Counted from the first letter of the stretch, positions 1 through 12,807 are shown. The stretch: DNA of 64,000 bases from Gymnogyps californianus (GCF_018139145.2 NC_059473.1:310001-374000), one strand, 5' to 3'. The notes: generated from the letters alone by a model not told the origin. Numbers and translations: made by a program.

Positions 1-3000
1 GCCAACGCGCCTTGGACAACCGAATGGGACAGGACCACCCAAGCTCACCTCTGGAAGGCGGGATACAGGTTAGGGGGGACAACGATTTTACACTGATGTG
101 AAGTTGCCCATCTTGCACTCCGCCACGCAGCTCCCCAGCAAAGACTATTTCCGCACAGGTTTACTTAACACACCTACACGGATGAAGAAAACCCTTTTTA
201 ATCTTTTTATCGTGATAAAAACAAGCGCAATTGCCCTTCATTAGGGCTGTTCGCTATCTCTGGTCCGGTAGCACCGAGTGGCTCTAGACGGGAGGGGACA
301 CCACGCTGCACGGCACTGTACGCAAGCAGCCCCTGCCCTGCACGCTGCACTGTCCAAGTGCATGACTAGCAAATAGAGCAAGCTCCCTCTAACCGTGAAG
401 CCAAGTATCTAATGCATATATACGGCCTCTCCTCTAAGTGTACGCCACCGCATGAGGGGGAGAGAGACTCGGCATCTTTCTCTCCAGGCTGCCAATTAAA
501 AAACAAACGCCCCCCCACATCCCCACCATTGAGATCAGAAGGTCATTTCATGAACCTGGCCATGAAGTGACCAGGTCATTTCATCCAAGCCTCCAAAAAC
601 ATCTGTTGCCCCATAATTAGTGGAAAACGACAAAAAAAAAGTTGAGAGGAAGATGAGTGGATAAATCAGGGTCTAAGGAAAGGTGGTGGAGAGCTCTCCT
701 GGACCAGGCTGGTGTACAGCGGTAAGTCGACACGAGTGTATCGCAGCCCTTCTCATCCAAGACGGGGTTGAGTCAGTGGACAAGACAACTTTAGACTAAT
801 GGGGGGGGATTAAAAAATACCCAGGTATGATGTTCAGCTGGGGGAAACCCGAGATAACTCCTTGAACTTCGGTGCAGCAGCTGATTTACAGCAGCAGAGG
901 CTTTGGCCCACGAATGCAGAAGCACAGAAACGCAGTGAAGACGAAAGGTGCTCGTGAGCAGCAAGCTGGAGCGGCGAAGAGCTGACCGGCCAGGGGCTGG
1001 CCCAGCCGAGGGGACGGATCCGTCACCACGGCCTTTCACAGGCATCAGGCATTGCTGCTAACGGCTTCGCAGAGCTGGCAGGTATCCTCGGCTCTCACTG
1101 ACAATGAGCTACTTTCTATGCAAACTGCTAGAGCCTGCTGGCCGAAGCCAAAAACAGCACAGCTTTTCTGAAATACGCTTGCCCTCCCTCCTCTCATCTA
1201 TCCCTTTCATCTATTGTTTTGATGGTGGTGGTTTCAGGTTTTGGAGGGTTGGTTTCACCCCCCACCCCACCCCCCCCCCTTCCAACTAGCTGAATTATCT
1301 CCCTCTCCCTGAAATTTTCCTGCAGTGAATGCAACAGGGCAATATTTCTGGGCAGGAAAAAAGCTGGAACAACCACGCACAAGCTCCCATGTTAAGCGAG
1401 CAGCAGAGGTGGGGAGCAGCGGCGTGGTTACCTCAAGACGGACCAGGCGAACCCTCTTGGCAAAGCGAGACCCAGCTAAATTAACTGCCGCATCGCTCCA
1501 GAGCTGCCCTTCCGCGTCTCTGTCCTGCCGCCCCCCAGACCGGCAGGTAAGCGTCCAGTCAGCCCCTCTACACGGGTCTCTCCCGGCGCAATCAGATCTG
1601 CCGCAGACTGTCACAGCATAAGCTGAGCTCAGGATTGCATAAGCATTTCATAAATGCATTATCTTTCTTTGTAGGCTGATTTGGGAGATGCTTCCCTTTG
1701 AAAATCAGCAGCAGCAAAGACCATAAATAGAGCATCCTCCGGGGAAAAAAAAAAAAAAAAACAAACAAAAAAAACCCAGAAACCCTACACGTAGCTTTGA
1801 AGAGCAGCCTGTTCCTTACATCTGATTTCACAGCTGTATTTCCACACGTACCGACCTACATGGAAAGGTGCAGAAGGGCTGGGGAAGTGCATTGGCGATC
1901 CACCACCGTTGTTAATACTTGCATAACGTGAGCAGGGCAGAGAGGCCAGAGCCAAGTTACAGGCACCGAATAAACAGGAGAGGGTCCCTGCACCAGAGGC
2001 CTCCAAACCTAGTTAGATGGCAGAGCAGGAGAAGACGGAGGTGCAGAGCGGAGGAGCAGCTCGCTCAAGGAAGACCGTGGGCAGGCTGGCGAGCTGCGCT
2101 GCGGGAGGAGCGGCAGAACCGGGTACCGGCAGCTCTCCGCTCCCACAACGCCCGGCCTCTGCCTCCGCACGCTGCCCAGCCCCGAGATCCACCATGGAGA
2201 CACAGGCAGCAGCTAAGGAAGAGACCCTGCAGCCCTGCAAACGGTAACGAGAGAGGTGACCTGAAGGTCCTGGAGCAACCAGGCACTACGGGGGTATTTC
2301 AGCGGTGAGCATGACCCGGCAGAGCACCGGGACGTCTGCCAGGTGAGGCAGGACACGCAACGGGACGGAAAGCCCAGACGGATTCCCTGCTGCGGGGCAG
2401 CACCTGGCCCCGTGCCCACAGACCTCCTCTCCTCACCGCTTCTGCAGATCCCCATGGGAAAAGTCCGGTGGCCTTGGCAGCTGAAGAGCTGCAGGATTTC
2501 TCCTACCCCAGCTCTTGTAATTCATTTCTCAAGACTCGCTCCCCAGCCGAGAGCCATTAAGCTCAGCCAGACCCTTGCGACTCTATTCACCCTAGACGCC
2601 CCACACCTTCTCCGGGCGACTGACTCCGCAGCCTCCCAGCACTTCTTACTTTGCTGCCCAGCTGGTACTGGTGCACAGCACGGCTCCCAGACCGTCCCAG
2701 CTGAGCTGCCTCCTCCTCCTCCCCTTCGCATCCCTCCCACAGCCTGCTTTCCTACCAGCCCCTCCGTACAAACTCCCACCCACCAGCAACAGCCCTCTGC
2801 CGTCTTGCACTCCCACCCCTGAGCCTTCTCCCACTTGAAATTGTGTCAAGGAGGGCAGAAAAAACAATTTTGGTCAAACGAGGCACTCCTGATTTTTCAG
2901 TTTTGTCACTACGCAGTGACTCAAGTGCCAGCCACAAAAAACAAACCGAAAAACCCCACAACAACAACAACCACCACCAGAGAGTAGCACTGGTGCCACG

Positions 3001-4747
3001 TGGCCCCAACCAGCAGAAGATGCGGCAGGGACAGGGGAGAGGCAGGTTCGACCCGTCCCCAGGTAACGTGGGGAAGGAACGCCGCGGCAGCTCTCCCCAT
3101 TGCCCAAGACCGGCTCCACCTGCCAGGGAAGATATTCCCATGGAAGCTGCTCCACTGGGAGAGGTCATTAAGTTCTAACCGGAGCAGAGACCGGCGCCCA
3201 GTCGTCCTCCACCCAGGCGAAGCATCCGTCGCTCCCCTGTGAAGTCGCTCCCCGGCTTTCTCTGCCCTCGTTATTTGTTGCGGCAGGGCCGAGGAGCTCC
3301 AGGGGAGACACCGGCACCCCACATGACTTCACCCTTCTGCTAACAATCGAGGCAGCAGCGCCCGAATCTAAGCTCCTGCACGCAGCCAAAAAGGGGCAGA
3401 AACAAGGTCTAAATTCTCACCACACACACTCCCCCAGTATCTTTCTCCCCCATTTATCACTATTTGCTATGTGACCACCAGCAGGGAGGGAAAAAAAAAA
3501 AAGGCAGCCCCCATAAAACCCCCAGACACAATTATATCCCAAATACCTCTCGCTCTCTACTACAGAAGTAAATGCAACCTTGAGTAAAGATCCAGCCTGG
3601 TCTTAGAGGAGGATCACAGGCCTAGAGGGATGAACTACAAGTTCTCCTGTTCTCCCACCAGCAGTGACCACACAGGTAAGTCTTTGTCCAGACCGATCCT
3701 CCTCTCTGCCAGCTTGAAGACCCCTTCAGAGACATCAGAGAGGCTGACCCTCCGAGCCCAGGAATCTGTCCCAACCTCAAACACACCACGCAGTACCAGA
3801 AAATCCTGCCTCTGTACCCCTCTTCCCTCACGTGCACCCTCGGAGGAGCGAGGCAGAAGACCGGGTATCCATCTGAGAACAACACAGCCCCCGAGCTCAT
3901 ACCATCTTGGCTCCCGGTCCTCCCCGCCGAGCCAGACGCGGCTCCCGCACACCTCCAGGCAGAGGCTCACCAGCTCTACTCCCAGCAAAGAGCATATGAG
4001 CCCACCACGGGCCCCAAGAAGCTTCTGCCCCTCCCAGCCATCACGGGCACTGACGAGCAACAACTGGGAGCGGTGCTCCCAACACAGCCCAGCTGCTGGT
4101 TGGGAAGGCAGAGCATGCTCTCAAGGTCAAACGACAGCTCTATCACAGCCCAACGTGAAGAACAGTAAAAAAAAAGATGTGACTTTGGGCTTATTTTCAC
4201 TCCGAAAAGCTACCTACCATCTGAAAGTGAAACTTCCACATGCATTCTGCTGGAGCCCTCCTCTGCTCCCGCCCTGAAGGCAAAGAAAACCTTAAGGTCA
4301 GGCAGCGCTTTGCAGAAACCCGCTCACGGCAGTGATTGCTCGTCAAGCTTTCAGTCGCTGCAGGGGATGGTCCTACCCAGCCGGAGGCCGGTGTCACCCC
4401 ACCGACCTCTGCAGAGGCACCTGGGAACGAGCAGCGACGTGGAAATGCCCTCCGCCCGGAGCACCCAGCGCTTGTGGCTGGCACCCATGGGTGCTTGTGG
4501 CACTCCATGCGTCTCTGCTGGTGGGCGGGGGTGCTGGGCAGCACCTGCAGCTCTGATGTTACCTGCAGTGCTTCACGCAGCAAAGCTCAGGGGACGGAAA
4601 AGCACCTTTGCAAGAGATGAAATCTTCTACTGCTCACGGCAGCATTTAAAGAGAAATACCATCCGAACTCCCCTCCTGGGCTGGGCAAAGCAGAGGTTAA
4701 GCCACACACAAACTGGAGCCTGGAGCCAGAGCGTGAGGCAATGATTT
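1..4747. other. No gene recognised
   Basis: Mixed-composition DNA with A tracts (near 1,746 and 3,491) and many short open frames of noncoding type. Splice-like sites occur (donor CAG|GTAAGC at 1,547; acceptor TTTCTTTGTAG at 1,674; the pair around 3,662), but no coding exon is supported. A run of donor-like and acceptor-like sites could reflect a long noncoding RNA. Confidence 0.6.
3662..3675 (+). other. Possible 14-base microexon between strong splice sites
   Basis: A pyrimidine-rich acceptor (TCTCCTGTTCTCCCACCAG ending 3,661) and a near-ideal donor (ACAG|GTAAGT) bracket only 14 bases. Alternatively the donor ends a longer noncoding exon starting further upstream. Expression is not testable from sequence. 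Confidence 0.2.
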
Positions 4748-4840
4748 AAGAGACTGAAGTTTAATTCCCACTCTGCCGCAAACTTGCTGTGACCTTAACC
4801 GAACGCTCGCTGTCTCTGCCACCAATTTCATCCTCCACCT
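4748..4840 (+). repeat. MIR-like SINE fragment
   Basis: The order TTTAATTCCCACTCTGCCGC, AACTTGCTGTGACCTTAACC and TGTCTCTGCC...TTTCATC matches the MIR core (…CTCTGCCACT…GTGTGACCTTGGGCAAGTCAC…CTCAGTTTCC). It is strongly diverged, as expected for a repeat inherited from early amniotes. Confidence 0.6.
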
Positions 4841-7800
4841 GCTTCAGCTCTGCACCAGACCTCTTCCTCCCTACACCTCTGTACGATCCTTAGCAGGAGG
4901 GAGATGCCATAGCTAAACACACCACAGCATACACAGTACGGCTTCGGAAGGCGTTGCCGTAATCGGGAGGACAGACTGAAATCTAGATGCCGCGTGACGC
5001 AAACTAAGAGTTTTGCTGTTACGGGACTGAGGCCGCCTCTCGCGCTCACCAGCGAAACGGCAGCAAAGCAGTTTCCTTTTTCTCCCCCCCCAAGCAGCAG
5101 CAGCTCCCCTCATCACCGCTGCAGAAGCGGCGAGGACCAGGGCTCGCTGCACGAGAAGGACCCTCAGAGGGGAAGGAGCGACGTGCCGGCAGCGCGCTGG
5201 TTCCCGGGTCAGCCCTGGAGCCCCCGCCGCAATGACTGCCGAAGGTGCTGGAGCATCGGCAGCTCAGCTAGCCACCGAGAGGATGCTTTAACCTCGAGCA
5301 CGCTTCTCCTTTTTCGCTTCCTTCAAAAACCGGGAAGTCTCCCTGAAACCGATTTTAAGTAACTATTTATACAGACTGCATGTGTTCCCGTTTCACCTGT
5401 CTTCTCACTGCCCCAAAAGTTATAGATAAAGCCAAAAGCAATAGCATTTTTTCCCCAAGAAAAGCAGAGGAGAAATTAGCTGAAAAAGTCTCTTTCATTA
5501 ACAAGAAAATATGGAAGAAGATTGTTTTTTCTCTAAATTTATGAGCTCTGTGACATTTTCTATTCTTATAAAACAGGCATTTTGGTACAGGTTTTTATTT
5601 ACAAATAAACAGGAGGTTTTTTAAAAAAGCCAAACCATTAAAAAGCTAGCTCTTTTTAGGTCTACTGGTTCTCCAGGTCAGCAAAACACCTCTGCCTCAG
5701 ACCAACCATAAGGTGTAACTCATCTTTTAGGTAGTACACAGACTCCATGAGAACCCATGGATTTCTGCACGCACTTCTCCGCCATCCTGAACAGTGCTGG
5801 TTTTAGGCTTAGTTAACTGAAGATAAAATCTCCTCTTCACTGTCTTGTGCCAAAAATTGTCGTTGGATATGCGATTATTCCAGGCTTCCTTGATTGTTCA
5901 TTACCAGTCTGTGCAGAAATTTATGTTTTCTTTATTATTCATATCAGCTTGACCATTAAACTGACCATTCTCCTCTTCTTGCTTTACACATGCACGCAAA
6001 AGGAACAGTTTAGCACCTGGTAAAAAAATACCACTTTTTAAATCTCCCTATCATGCCTCCTGTGATCCAGCTCCTCTCTAAACTAAACAGTGTTTTTCTT
6101 CGTAGGATAATCTTTTCACGCCTCCAATAATTTTCATCGTTTTTCCTTGGACCTTCCTCTATGCCCCTGCTTAAACCACAACGTGACGCTCAAGGCGACA
6201 GTTTCCCACGGGTCTATACAACAGCGCTCAGGATTTTTCGCCCGATTCTCTCCGTTCATTTCTCAGGGGTATCCTCGCTCTTCTGCTGGCACTCTCGTCC
6301 CATTAACATCTCACCTGTTACAAAGGGAAGGCCTGGCCGCGGCTGATATTCTCCCTGCTGCCCGGCAGCTGCTGACTGCCAGGCGTGATTTCCACTGCGC
6401 CCTGCCACGGTACGCCTTTCCTGACAGAGCTGTTGCCCGTTTCTTCCGCCCCGTGACGTTCCAAAAATGGGACCGTCTCCTAATACCGGCCAGCAAACTC
6501 TGCTTCTGCCTCCCACTGCTTCTGCGGCTGCTCTAGAGGTGAATTTCAGGGGTAGATAAAGCAGCATCCTTTGCATTACCCTGCTGTAGATGCCAGCACT
6601 TTTTTTTCCCCCCCTAGCAAACAGAGAGGAAGTTTTCAGAGGCATAAAAGGAAGATGGGCAATAAATCCCCCCTCCCTAACAGGTCCTCAGGGCAGCTCC
6701 TCTCCCAGATCCAAGCTCCTTGCCAAGCATCCCCTCTCAGCCCCGCTCCCTGCAAGGGACGCTGGGCAGCCCCAAAGCGTGCTCAGGCTCCCTGCTCTTT
6801 CCTTTTTCTGCCTTTCACCAAAACTCCCTCTGAGCTCCCTTCTTGCGTCAGCAACCTCCTGAACTCCATTTACCAAGCCTCCCTGCTCCCGGCAATCCAA
6901 AAGCGCTGTTCAAAATCTCCCCGGGGCCACTGTCCAAAACACGGGCTTTGGATGGAGCCGTGAAACCAACAGAGAAGGTCCCGCCGACTCCAGAGCAGAA
7001 GAAACGAAACGAAGGGCAAGAATCGCAGCAACGAGAGTGCGTCGTAGGTGGCTGCACCACAAGTCACCCCGCTCGTCCCAGGCTACCGTATCGAACTCAC
7101 GCATCGCTATTTTCTTCCTCCGTGGTAGACAGCAAGGAAAAAATTAGCAACGATGAATTAAAAATAACCTAAAACTGATTTTCCATCAGTAACACTGCTA
7201 CTTTTTATACAGTTCCAAGATCCTGTGGCTGCTTGAACCTGGAAATCAAGACCTCACGTGGCTGAAAAAGCAGTAATTGAGATCCTCACTGTTACCAAAC
7301 CGATCCTTGTTTCTTGGAAGGCTTGGGTAATGTGTTGCAGTGAGAGCATAATTCTCTGGAGGAGACACTTACCTTTTAAAAAGCAGCGAAAAATGAGTTG
7401 TATTCCAAACCCATGCAACAGCGGCAAACACTTGGGGTTTGATGGGGGTTTTTTTGTTTGGGAGCTGAACATTCACTGCTCCTTCCCCCACATTTATGTA
7501 TTTCTCTCCTAATTCTGAGCTGACACGGTGGGAGGAAAGACGATTTTAGGTCAGATGAAATATTTTAGTCAACCTGGAATAAAGTATTTTATTTTGGGTT
7601 GGTTTGTCCTCTTTTACACTTTGAGCTAAATATAATTCTGCAGAATTAGATTTAGTTGGAAAATATCATAAAGCCATGCTGGGAAAAGAAACATAGCAGC
7701 TCTTCCCCCCTCCCCTCCCTCAAAAACAAAAAAAGAAACCATGACTTTTTCCCAGTTAAATTCTAAAACACATTAAAAGCGTCACCCTTGCAGCTCTGCC

Positions 7801-9011
7801 TGCGCAACCCGCACCGAATTTACCCTGCAAGCCAAGGGCCCGCTGTTTGCACCCGCTTCGCCCACCCAAAGATCAGCGGGACGTGATCTGGAAGGCAACT
7901 CCAGCAGAAAGGACCCTGCACCCAAAAGCGCCGTCTCCCGAGAAGGTACCGGAGGGCAGCACTCCCTGCAGGGTCCGCGGCCGAACGCACCCGAGCCCCA
8001 ACCAGCACCGTCAGCGCCGCCGCGGGCAGCGTGCGGCTCCGGGGCCGAGCTCCCTGCGGAGGGGGACGGGGTGGCTCAGCCCCCGCGCACGCAGCGGCTG
8101 GGCAGCCCCGCACCCCGGGTTAAGACGTGCCCTTTCTCCGGCTGCGTCCGAGGAAGAAGGAGCTCCTCCAGCCATCGCCGCTACCTGAACAGACAACAAA
8201 CAGCTCAGGATACAAGCCCTAAGGGTGTGAATCCACCCGCGGCACAGCAAGGTGAATTTCACCAGATGAGGAAGGGCAGAATCTCCGCAGGATCGACTCC
8301 TCCACCTCCTTCCCGCACCTCCGCGCCGGCTCCCACCAAAGCCTCTGCCCCCCGGCGCCCAGCCAGGCTCGGAGTCGCTCCTTCGGCCTCTGCACCGCAG
8401 CGGCAAGGCTGCACAAGCTGGAAGCCTGGAGCTGGCTGCCCTGAAGGACACGGCCCTTGGGCTGCCTGGGCTCACGGGGGCCGTGGAGAAGGAACACGGG
8501 GCCAGAAATGGAACGGAGCAGAGAAACGCACGAAGAGCCGGAGCAGATCCTGTTCCCTCCGTGACCGTGACCCTCCCGTGGACGACGGGTGGAACGGGCC
8601 TGCTGCGTCCCTCCAGCGAGCTGGGTGTTGCAAGCACTAAAAATAAGCCAGCCCTTTCAGGAAAGAAAGAAAAAAAAAAAAAAAGGAAAAAAAAAAAAAG
8701 ACCGTCATAAGCCCTGGCTCCCAGGCTGGTATCTAAACACCAGAACGCTCTGATGATTGGGGAGCCATCACAACAGAGCAGAAGAAGGGGTTTTTTCCAT
8801 GCTTTTCTCCACGAAAGAGAAAGAAAAAAAATGGATCTTGCAAAAAATAAACAAGCAAGAGGGAAAAGGGAGCTTTTGTGTCTGATTTCAATACAAACAT
8901 GTTTTTCAAGTTAAAAAAGACTATTTCTCCCTTCCCTTTGCCTTACGACTCTTTGCCCCTTGTGTTTCCCTGCAACAACACTACATAAATCTGTTAACTG
9001 TTATTTGTTTA
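4841..9011. other. No gene recognised
   Basis: From 5,340 to about 6,180 the DNA is AT-rich, with an AATAAA on each strand near 5,605 (TTTTTATTTACAAATAAAC), and could be a decayed 3' UTR or intron. From 7,500 to 7,760 it is again AT-rich. The GC-rich block at 7,780-8,620 is listed separately. A and purine tracts lie at 8,665-8,699. Confidence 0.6.
7780..8620. other. GC-rich block, no gene recognised
   Basis: About 840 bases of raised GC and CpG with overlapping open frames on both strands (up to about 208 codons), none with a recognisable domain, and no convincing promoter. It could be an alternative first exon region or a local GC-rich patch. Confidence 0.4.
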
Positions 9012-9110
9012 ATCGTTATTATTTACTGCTTCCATAGTGCGGGAAACATGCTAGGCACTTTGCAACGTGGAGACAAGGTCTCAGCCCCGGAGAACACATT
9101 GGCTCTGACA
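9012..9110 (+). repeat. Old amniote SINE fragment (5' part of same type)
   Basis: CGTTATTATTTACTGCTTCC, GTGCGGGAAACATGCTAGGC and GGAGACAAGGTCTCAGCCCC resemble the upstream part of the same SINE (…gtgctaggcactgtacaaacac…agacagtccctgcccc). Weak but in order. Confidence 0.4.
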
Positions 9111-10153
9111 TTTAACTCCACCGTACAACGCTGAATCTGGATTTGCTCCCTAAAAGCACTCTTTACGTGCTGTGCAATTCAGGAAAACTCCCCGATAGCC
9201 AGACAAGGAAATAGAAAGCAGGAAACCCCACCGAGAGACCTGGAGAGACAGGCAGGAGGGCAGGGCGGACTTCTGTAACCCTCACAAACCTCCCAGGCCT
9301 TGCACCAAGGCGTCTCATCTAACTACCTGCTACACTGGCACGGGTAAAATGGCAGTGGAGCTAGTATCAGAACGGGGGATAAGACATAATGAAACGAGAG
9401 CGTGGAGGAGATGGGAAATGGGAAATGAGCAGCTAGGGATGCGAGCGTGAATTTAGGCCTTGCGGATGGGCGACACTTCCCCCTTTTCTGTATCTGCTCA
9501 GAAAACCCACGAGACTCAACTTTTATCCCAGATAAGAACGTGCTGAAGGGCAGCCACTGGCCTCGTAACTGATGCTGTGCCTTCTTCCCTACGAAACTGA
9601 ATTCCCTGCACTAATGCATCTCTTTCGTTGCCAGTGCATGGGGCTAAAATTAACACCGGATAGCAAGAGCCACAGAAAGAACCACAACAAGGAACTCAAG
9701 AAAGGCTGTGAAGGCTTGCACCCCGCACACAGCGCTGGAGATGTTTCAGGGTGCTCGTGGCCCTTCACTCAAACCCTGTTCTTCTGCCACTGGCCAGCAA
9801 GCGGATCCGGGCTGGAGCTGCCACGACAAGCTAGCCGCAGGCAAACGGGCTCCAAGAGCAGGAGAGAACATCCGTCAGGTGTCCTCTTGGAAAGCCTGGT
9901 TCTTCTACAAAGCGGACAGAAGCACCAGGCTTCCTATGCTGCTAGATCAGCAACCCCGTCTTAAGAAAACGAGCGAAGCACTAGCTTCAACAAATCTTCC
10001 AGGTGCTGTCAGCATCTCCTCTCTACCAAGCCTCAGCATTATCCCTTCCCACCAGTTCTCCAGCCAACACACATCTCCCTGTGATTGCCATGAACCGTGG
10101 CTACCAAGGGTCCCAGCTGCGCGCAGGTTTCTGCCCTCATTCAGACTGATCTA

Positions 10154-10193
10154 TGTGTCGCTAAGCCAGGTTGAAAATTACCTTAGCGACACA
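10154..10193. repeat. Perfect 12-bp inverted repeat with 16-base loop
   Basis: TGTGTCGCTAAG (10,154-10,165) and CTTAGCGACACA (10,182-10,193) are exact reverse complements around a 16-base centre. The arms contain CpG, which usually decays in bird noncoding DNA, so perfect pairing suggests recent origin or constraint. It could be a hairpin in RNA or a remnant of a DNA transposon. No flanking target duplication was noticed. Confidence 0.85.
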
Positions 10194-10194
10194 G

Positions 10195-10460
10195 AGTGTT
10201 TTCCCTATGGTACCCGCTTAATTAAATATTGAAAGAGCTATTACCTTTCAGGGATGCCTGTGCACTGGCTGTGTTCATTATTTATAACATAATGTATTCA
10301 TTATGCATTTTATCCCATGCTCCTATCTGCTGATCTCATAACAGGCCCTTCAAAACAATTTTAAGCAATTAATCCTACCTTAATTACAGACAAATATATA
10401 GAGAAGTCCCCGGACTTCTCTTTCTTATATTTACTAGAAGTAAGTAAACATATCTAGAAA
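10195..10460. other. AT-rich block with homeodomain-type motifs, possible conserved noncoding element
   Basis: Contains CTTAATTAAAT, AACATAATGTATTCATTATG, GCAATTAATCC and CTTAATTACAG, all TAAT-core motifs, plus the palindrome at 10,400-10,421. This density resembles developmental enhancers, but conservation cannot be judged from one sequence. Confidence 0.3.
10400..10421. repeat. Near-perfect palindrome, 10-bp arms
   Basis: AGAGAAGTCC and GGACTTCTCT are exact reverse complements separated by only two bases. The site lies in an AT-rich, homeodomain-motif-rich block. It could bind a dimeric factor or form a cruciform; neither is shown. Confidence 0.85.
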
Positions 10461-11640
10461 TAAATCTGGTATTCGGGAAAGAGGGGACAAAGCCCACCAG
10501 CCGCGGGAATCACAGAACTGGAGACAGGCACATTTTAATCCGCCACAGTGGAAGTGCCAGCTTCGTCTGTCTGGAAAAAGAAAGACGTGTCCTGCTGCAG
10601 CCTCCCTCCCAGGACGGGTTCTTCTAACAAAACCGCACCACCAGACGCTGCCTCCTCTGTTCTCCTTCACGCCGACGACACAAGCCAAGGCTTATCCCAG
10701 CAAAATACCTTGGTTTTTCCTGCCTCCCCCGGGTCCTCCTAACCTCAGATCCCGGGCACAGCCATCTTCCCAGTCAACAGGTGTCACCACTGAGCTATCT
10801 CAGGTTGTCCCTTGTCCTCTCCTCCTCCAGCTGAGAGCTAGCCCTCCATTCCCGCAGACAAACTCGCCTGTGAAGCCCAAGCTCATCTCAGCACATGGGT
10901 GCCAGCTCCCAGCGGGCAGGACGCTGGGCAGGACGCGTCCCCTGCGACAGCCACGTAACGGGGCAGGGAGAAGACAGCTAGCGCCCTGCTTGTTCGACTC
11001 CGCTTTGTGCCGTGAGGGTCGCTCCTCACGGTCCCACGTGGGGAAAGGAGCTGTGGGACTCCCTCCAGCGAGGACCAGGCTCTTCAGCCTTGCGCATCTC
11101 TGCTGGCAGGCCCTGCATTTTAATGCAGCCCTCCTAGTCCCGCTCCCGCACCCGTACCAACGTGACGGCTACTGAAAAAACTTTTCAAGGGGTGGAGGCG
11201 GGAAAAGAAAAAGAAAAGAATCCCTAAACACGACGAGGAAGCACCTTGTGAATGCCCACATTTCAGCTCGTGTAGGAAACACGCTCTGTAATTTTGGAAA
11301 CACTGGGTTCAGCTCTTTTCTGAAGAGCCCTGGTAATGTACAGGAAAAAAAATACAGTCATCATTAATACTCACATTTTGCGCAACTTAATGAGCACTTT
11401 CCTAATTCCCGAGGGGTGCGGTGCCCGAGCTGGGAACAGGCTCCCTCTGCTCTGCCTCAGGGGCACAGCGGGCATCCCGAGGCAGATGCTGGACGGGATC
11501 CGAGAGTGGTACAAGCCCAGCACGGACCTGGAAACATCTGCTTCACGTAGGGAGCCTCCGAGCAAGGGAGGGAGAGGGAAATGGTGCGATGGCGTAGAGG
11601 TGTGCTGCACACGCACTGCAAACACGTATCGCATTCTGCT

Positions 11641-11908
11641 GTGACAGGACAAGGGGTAATGGTTTTAAACTGAAAGAGGGTAGATTTAGACTAGATCTAA
11701 GGAAGACATTTTTTACAATGAGGGTGGTGAAACACTGGCACAGGTTGCCCGGAGAGGTGGGAGATGCCCCATCCCTGGAAACATTCAAGGTCAGGTTGGA
11801 CAGGGCTCTGAGCAACCTGATCGAGTTGAAGATGTCCCTGGTCATGGCAGGAGGGTTGGACTAGATACCTTTAAAGCTCCCTTCCAACCCAAATGATTCA
11901 GTGATTCT
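11641..11908 (+). mobile_element. CR1 LINE, 3' end, 5'-truncated
   Basis: About 268 bases match the well-known 3' end of avian CR1: the GGACAAGGGGTAATGGTTTT start, the GGTGGTGAAACACTGGCACAGG and GGTTGCCCGGAGAGG segments, the CATTCAAGGTCAGGTTGGAC block, and the tail CCAACCCAAATGATTCAGTGATTCT. The direct-repeat terminus and lack of poly(A) are diagnostic of CR1, which does not make an A tail. No ORF2 sequence remains; short 3' fragments of this kind are the usual state in birds. By eye, divergence from the familiar consensus is modest, so this is one of the younger repeats in the window. The subfamily is not assigned. Confidence 0.95.
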
Positions 11909-12174
11909 AAACCACTGATGCTAGCCTGACCAAACAGACCTTAAGGAATAACTCCAGATGGCCAAGGCTACAACAGCCCTGTCTTTCCTGATCTTTCCCT
12001 TTCCCCCCATGGAGAAAACAGTACAAGGAAGACAGTGGTCTATGATGCCATCTCGATATTCAGAAACATGGAAAGCAAAGAAGAAGAAACACATTGTGCC
12101 CATCCTTGAAAAGAATTTAATGAAAACCCCATTCCAAAACCAAGCAAGGACTCAAAGAATAGGATGTTTGTCAC

Positions 12175-12233
12175 CCCTGAAATCAATAGAGAAAACTATC
12201 ATTGGCTTCAACGGCTTTTCGACTGGCCCTTAA
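12175..12233 (+). repeat. Ancient amniote hairpin-type repeat fragment
   Basis: TGAAATCAATAGAGAAAACT and CATTGGCTTCAACGGCTTTT form imperfect inverted arms of the familiar GAAGTCAATGG / CCATTGACTTC repeat, followed by CTGGCCCTT, which matches its usual end. Highly decayed. Confidence 0.45.
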
Positions 12234-12795
12234 ACATGCTGCCAGGGGGACATTAGCACATGAACCTTCCGAAGCAGTTCAAAGGGGGGTTCCTGTACCA
12301 AGCCTTGACCAAAGTTTGTAGAGACTCCTTTGCAGATCACTGAAAAGGCAGCCTGTCCCTACAAGCAGACGATGTGAATGCTCTCCCTGTCCAAACTGCT
12401 CACTACACTCTCACTCCTTTCACCCGGGGAATGTTTCCCTACCTGCTGAGAAAGACAGACACAAAGGCAGACACAAGCCCGAACAGGCACCAGGCACGAG
12501 CAGCGCGGCAGCACCTCAGCCCTTCTCCTCCGGGAGATGAGCCTGGCCCAGCTCAACTCAGTCCCTCACTCACCCAGAGGAAGGGCATCTTTCTAGTAAA
12601 ATCCCAAACTGGAACTTTCCAAAGTATTTTAAGGAAATAAATAATACTGGGGCGGGGGGGAGTTTCTATTTTTAACCAGAGATCCTGGCACAAAAGGGTA
12701 GTACTCCATATCACACCAGAATCAAGTGTTTGACGCTGTCCTTTCTTTATAAGGTTTTAAGAACGGCAGGACCCTCCAAGAAGCGGTATGCATTC

Positions 12796-12801
12796 TTTAT
12801 T
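12796..12801 (-). promoter_or_regulatory. Possible polyadenylation signal AATAAA
   Basis: The plus strand reads TTTATT, which is AATAAA on the minus strand, about 470 bases beyond the stop codon of the candidate terminal exon at 13,271. It is the first canonical hexamer I noticed downstream of that stop. The motif is short and common, so its use depends on the exon being real. Confidence 0.3.
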
Positions 12802-12807
12802 TACCCT

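Larger units (their letters stand above)
9111..11640. other. No gene recognised
   Basis: Apart from the two inverted repeats and the AT-rich block listed separately, I see only short open frames without domain character. Confidence 0.6.

Noticed and set aside
1446..1600. Opposed donor-like sites (plus strand at 1,547; minus strand at 1,445)
   Set aside because: The acceptors that would pair with them are weak and the open segments show no coding character.
8011..8640. 208-codon minus-strand and 189-codon plus-strand frames
   Set aside because: Mutually overlapping, GC-driven and without recognisable protein features.
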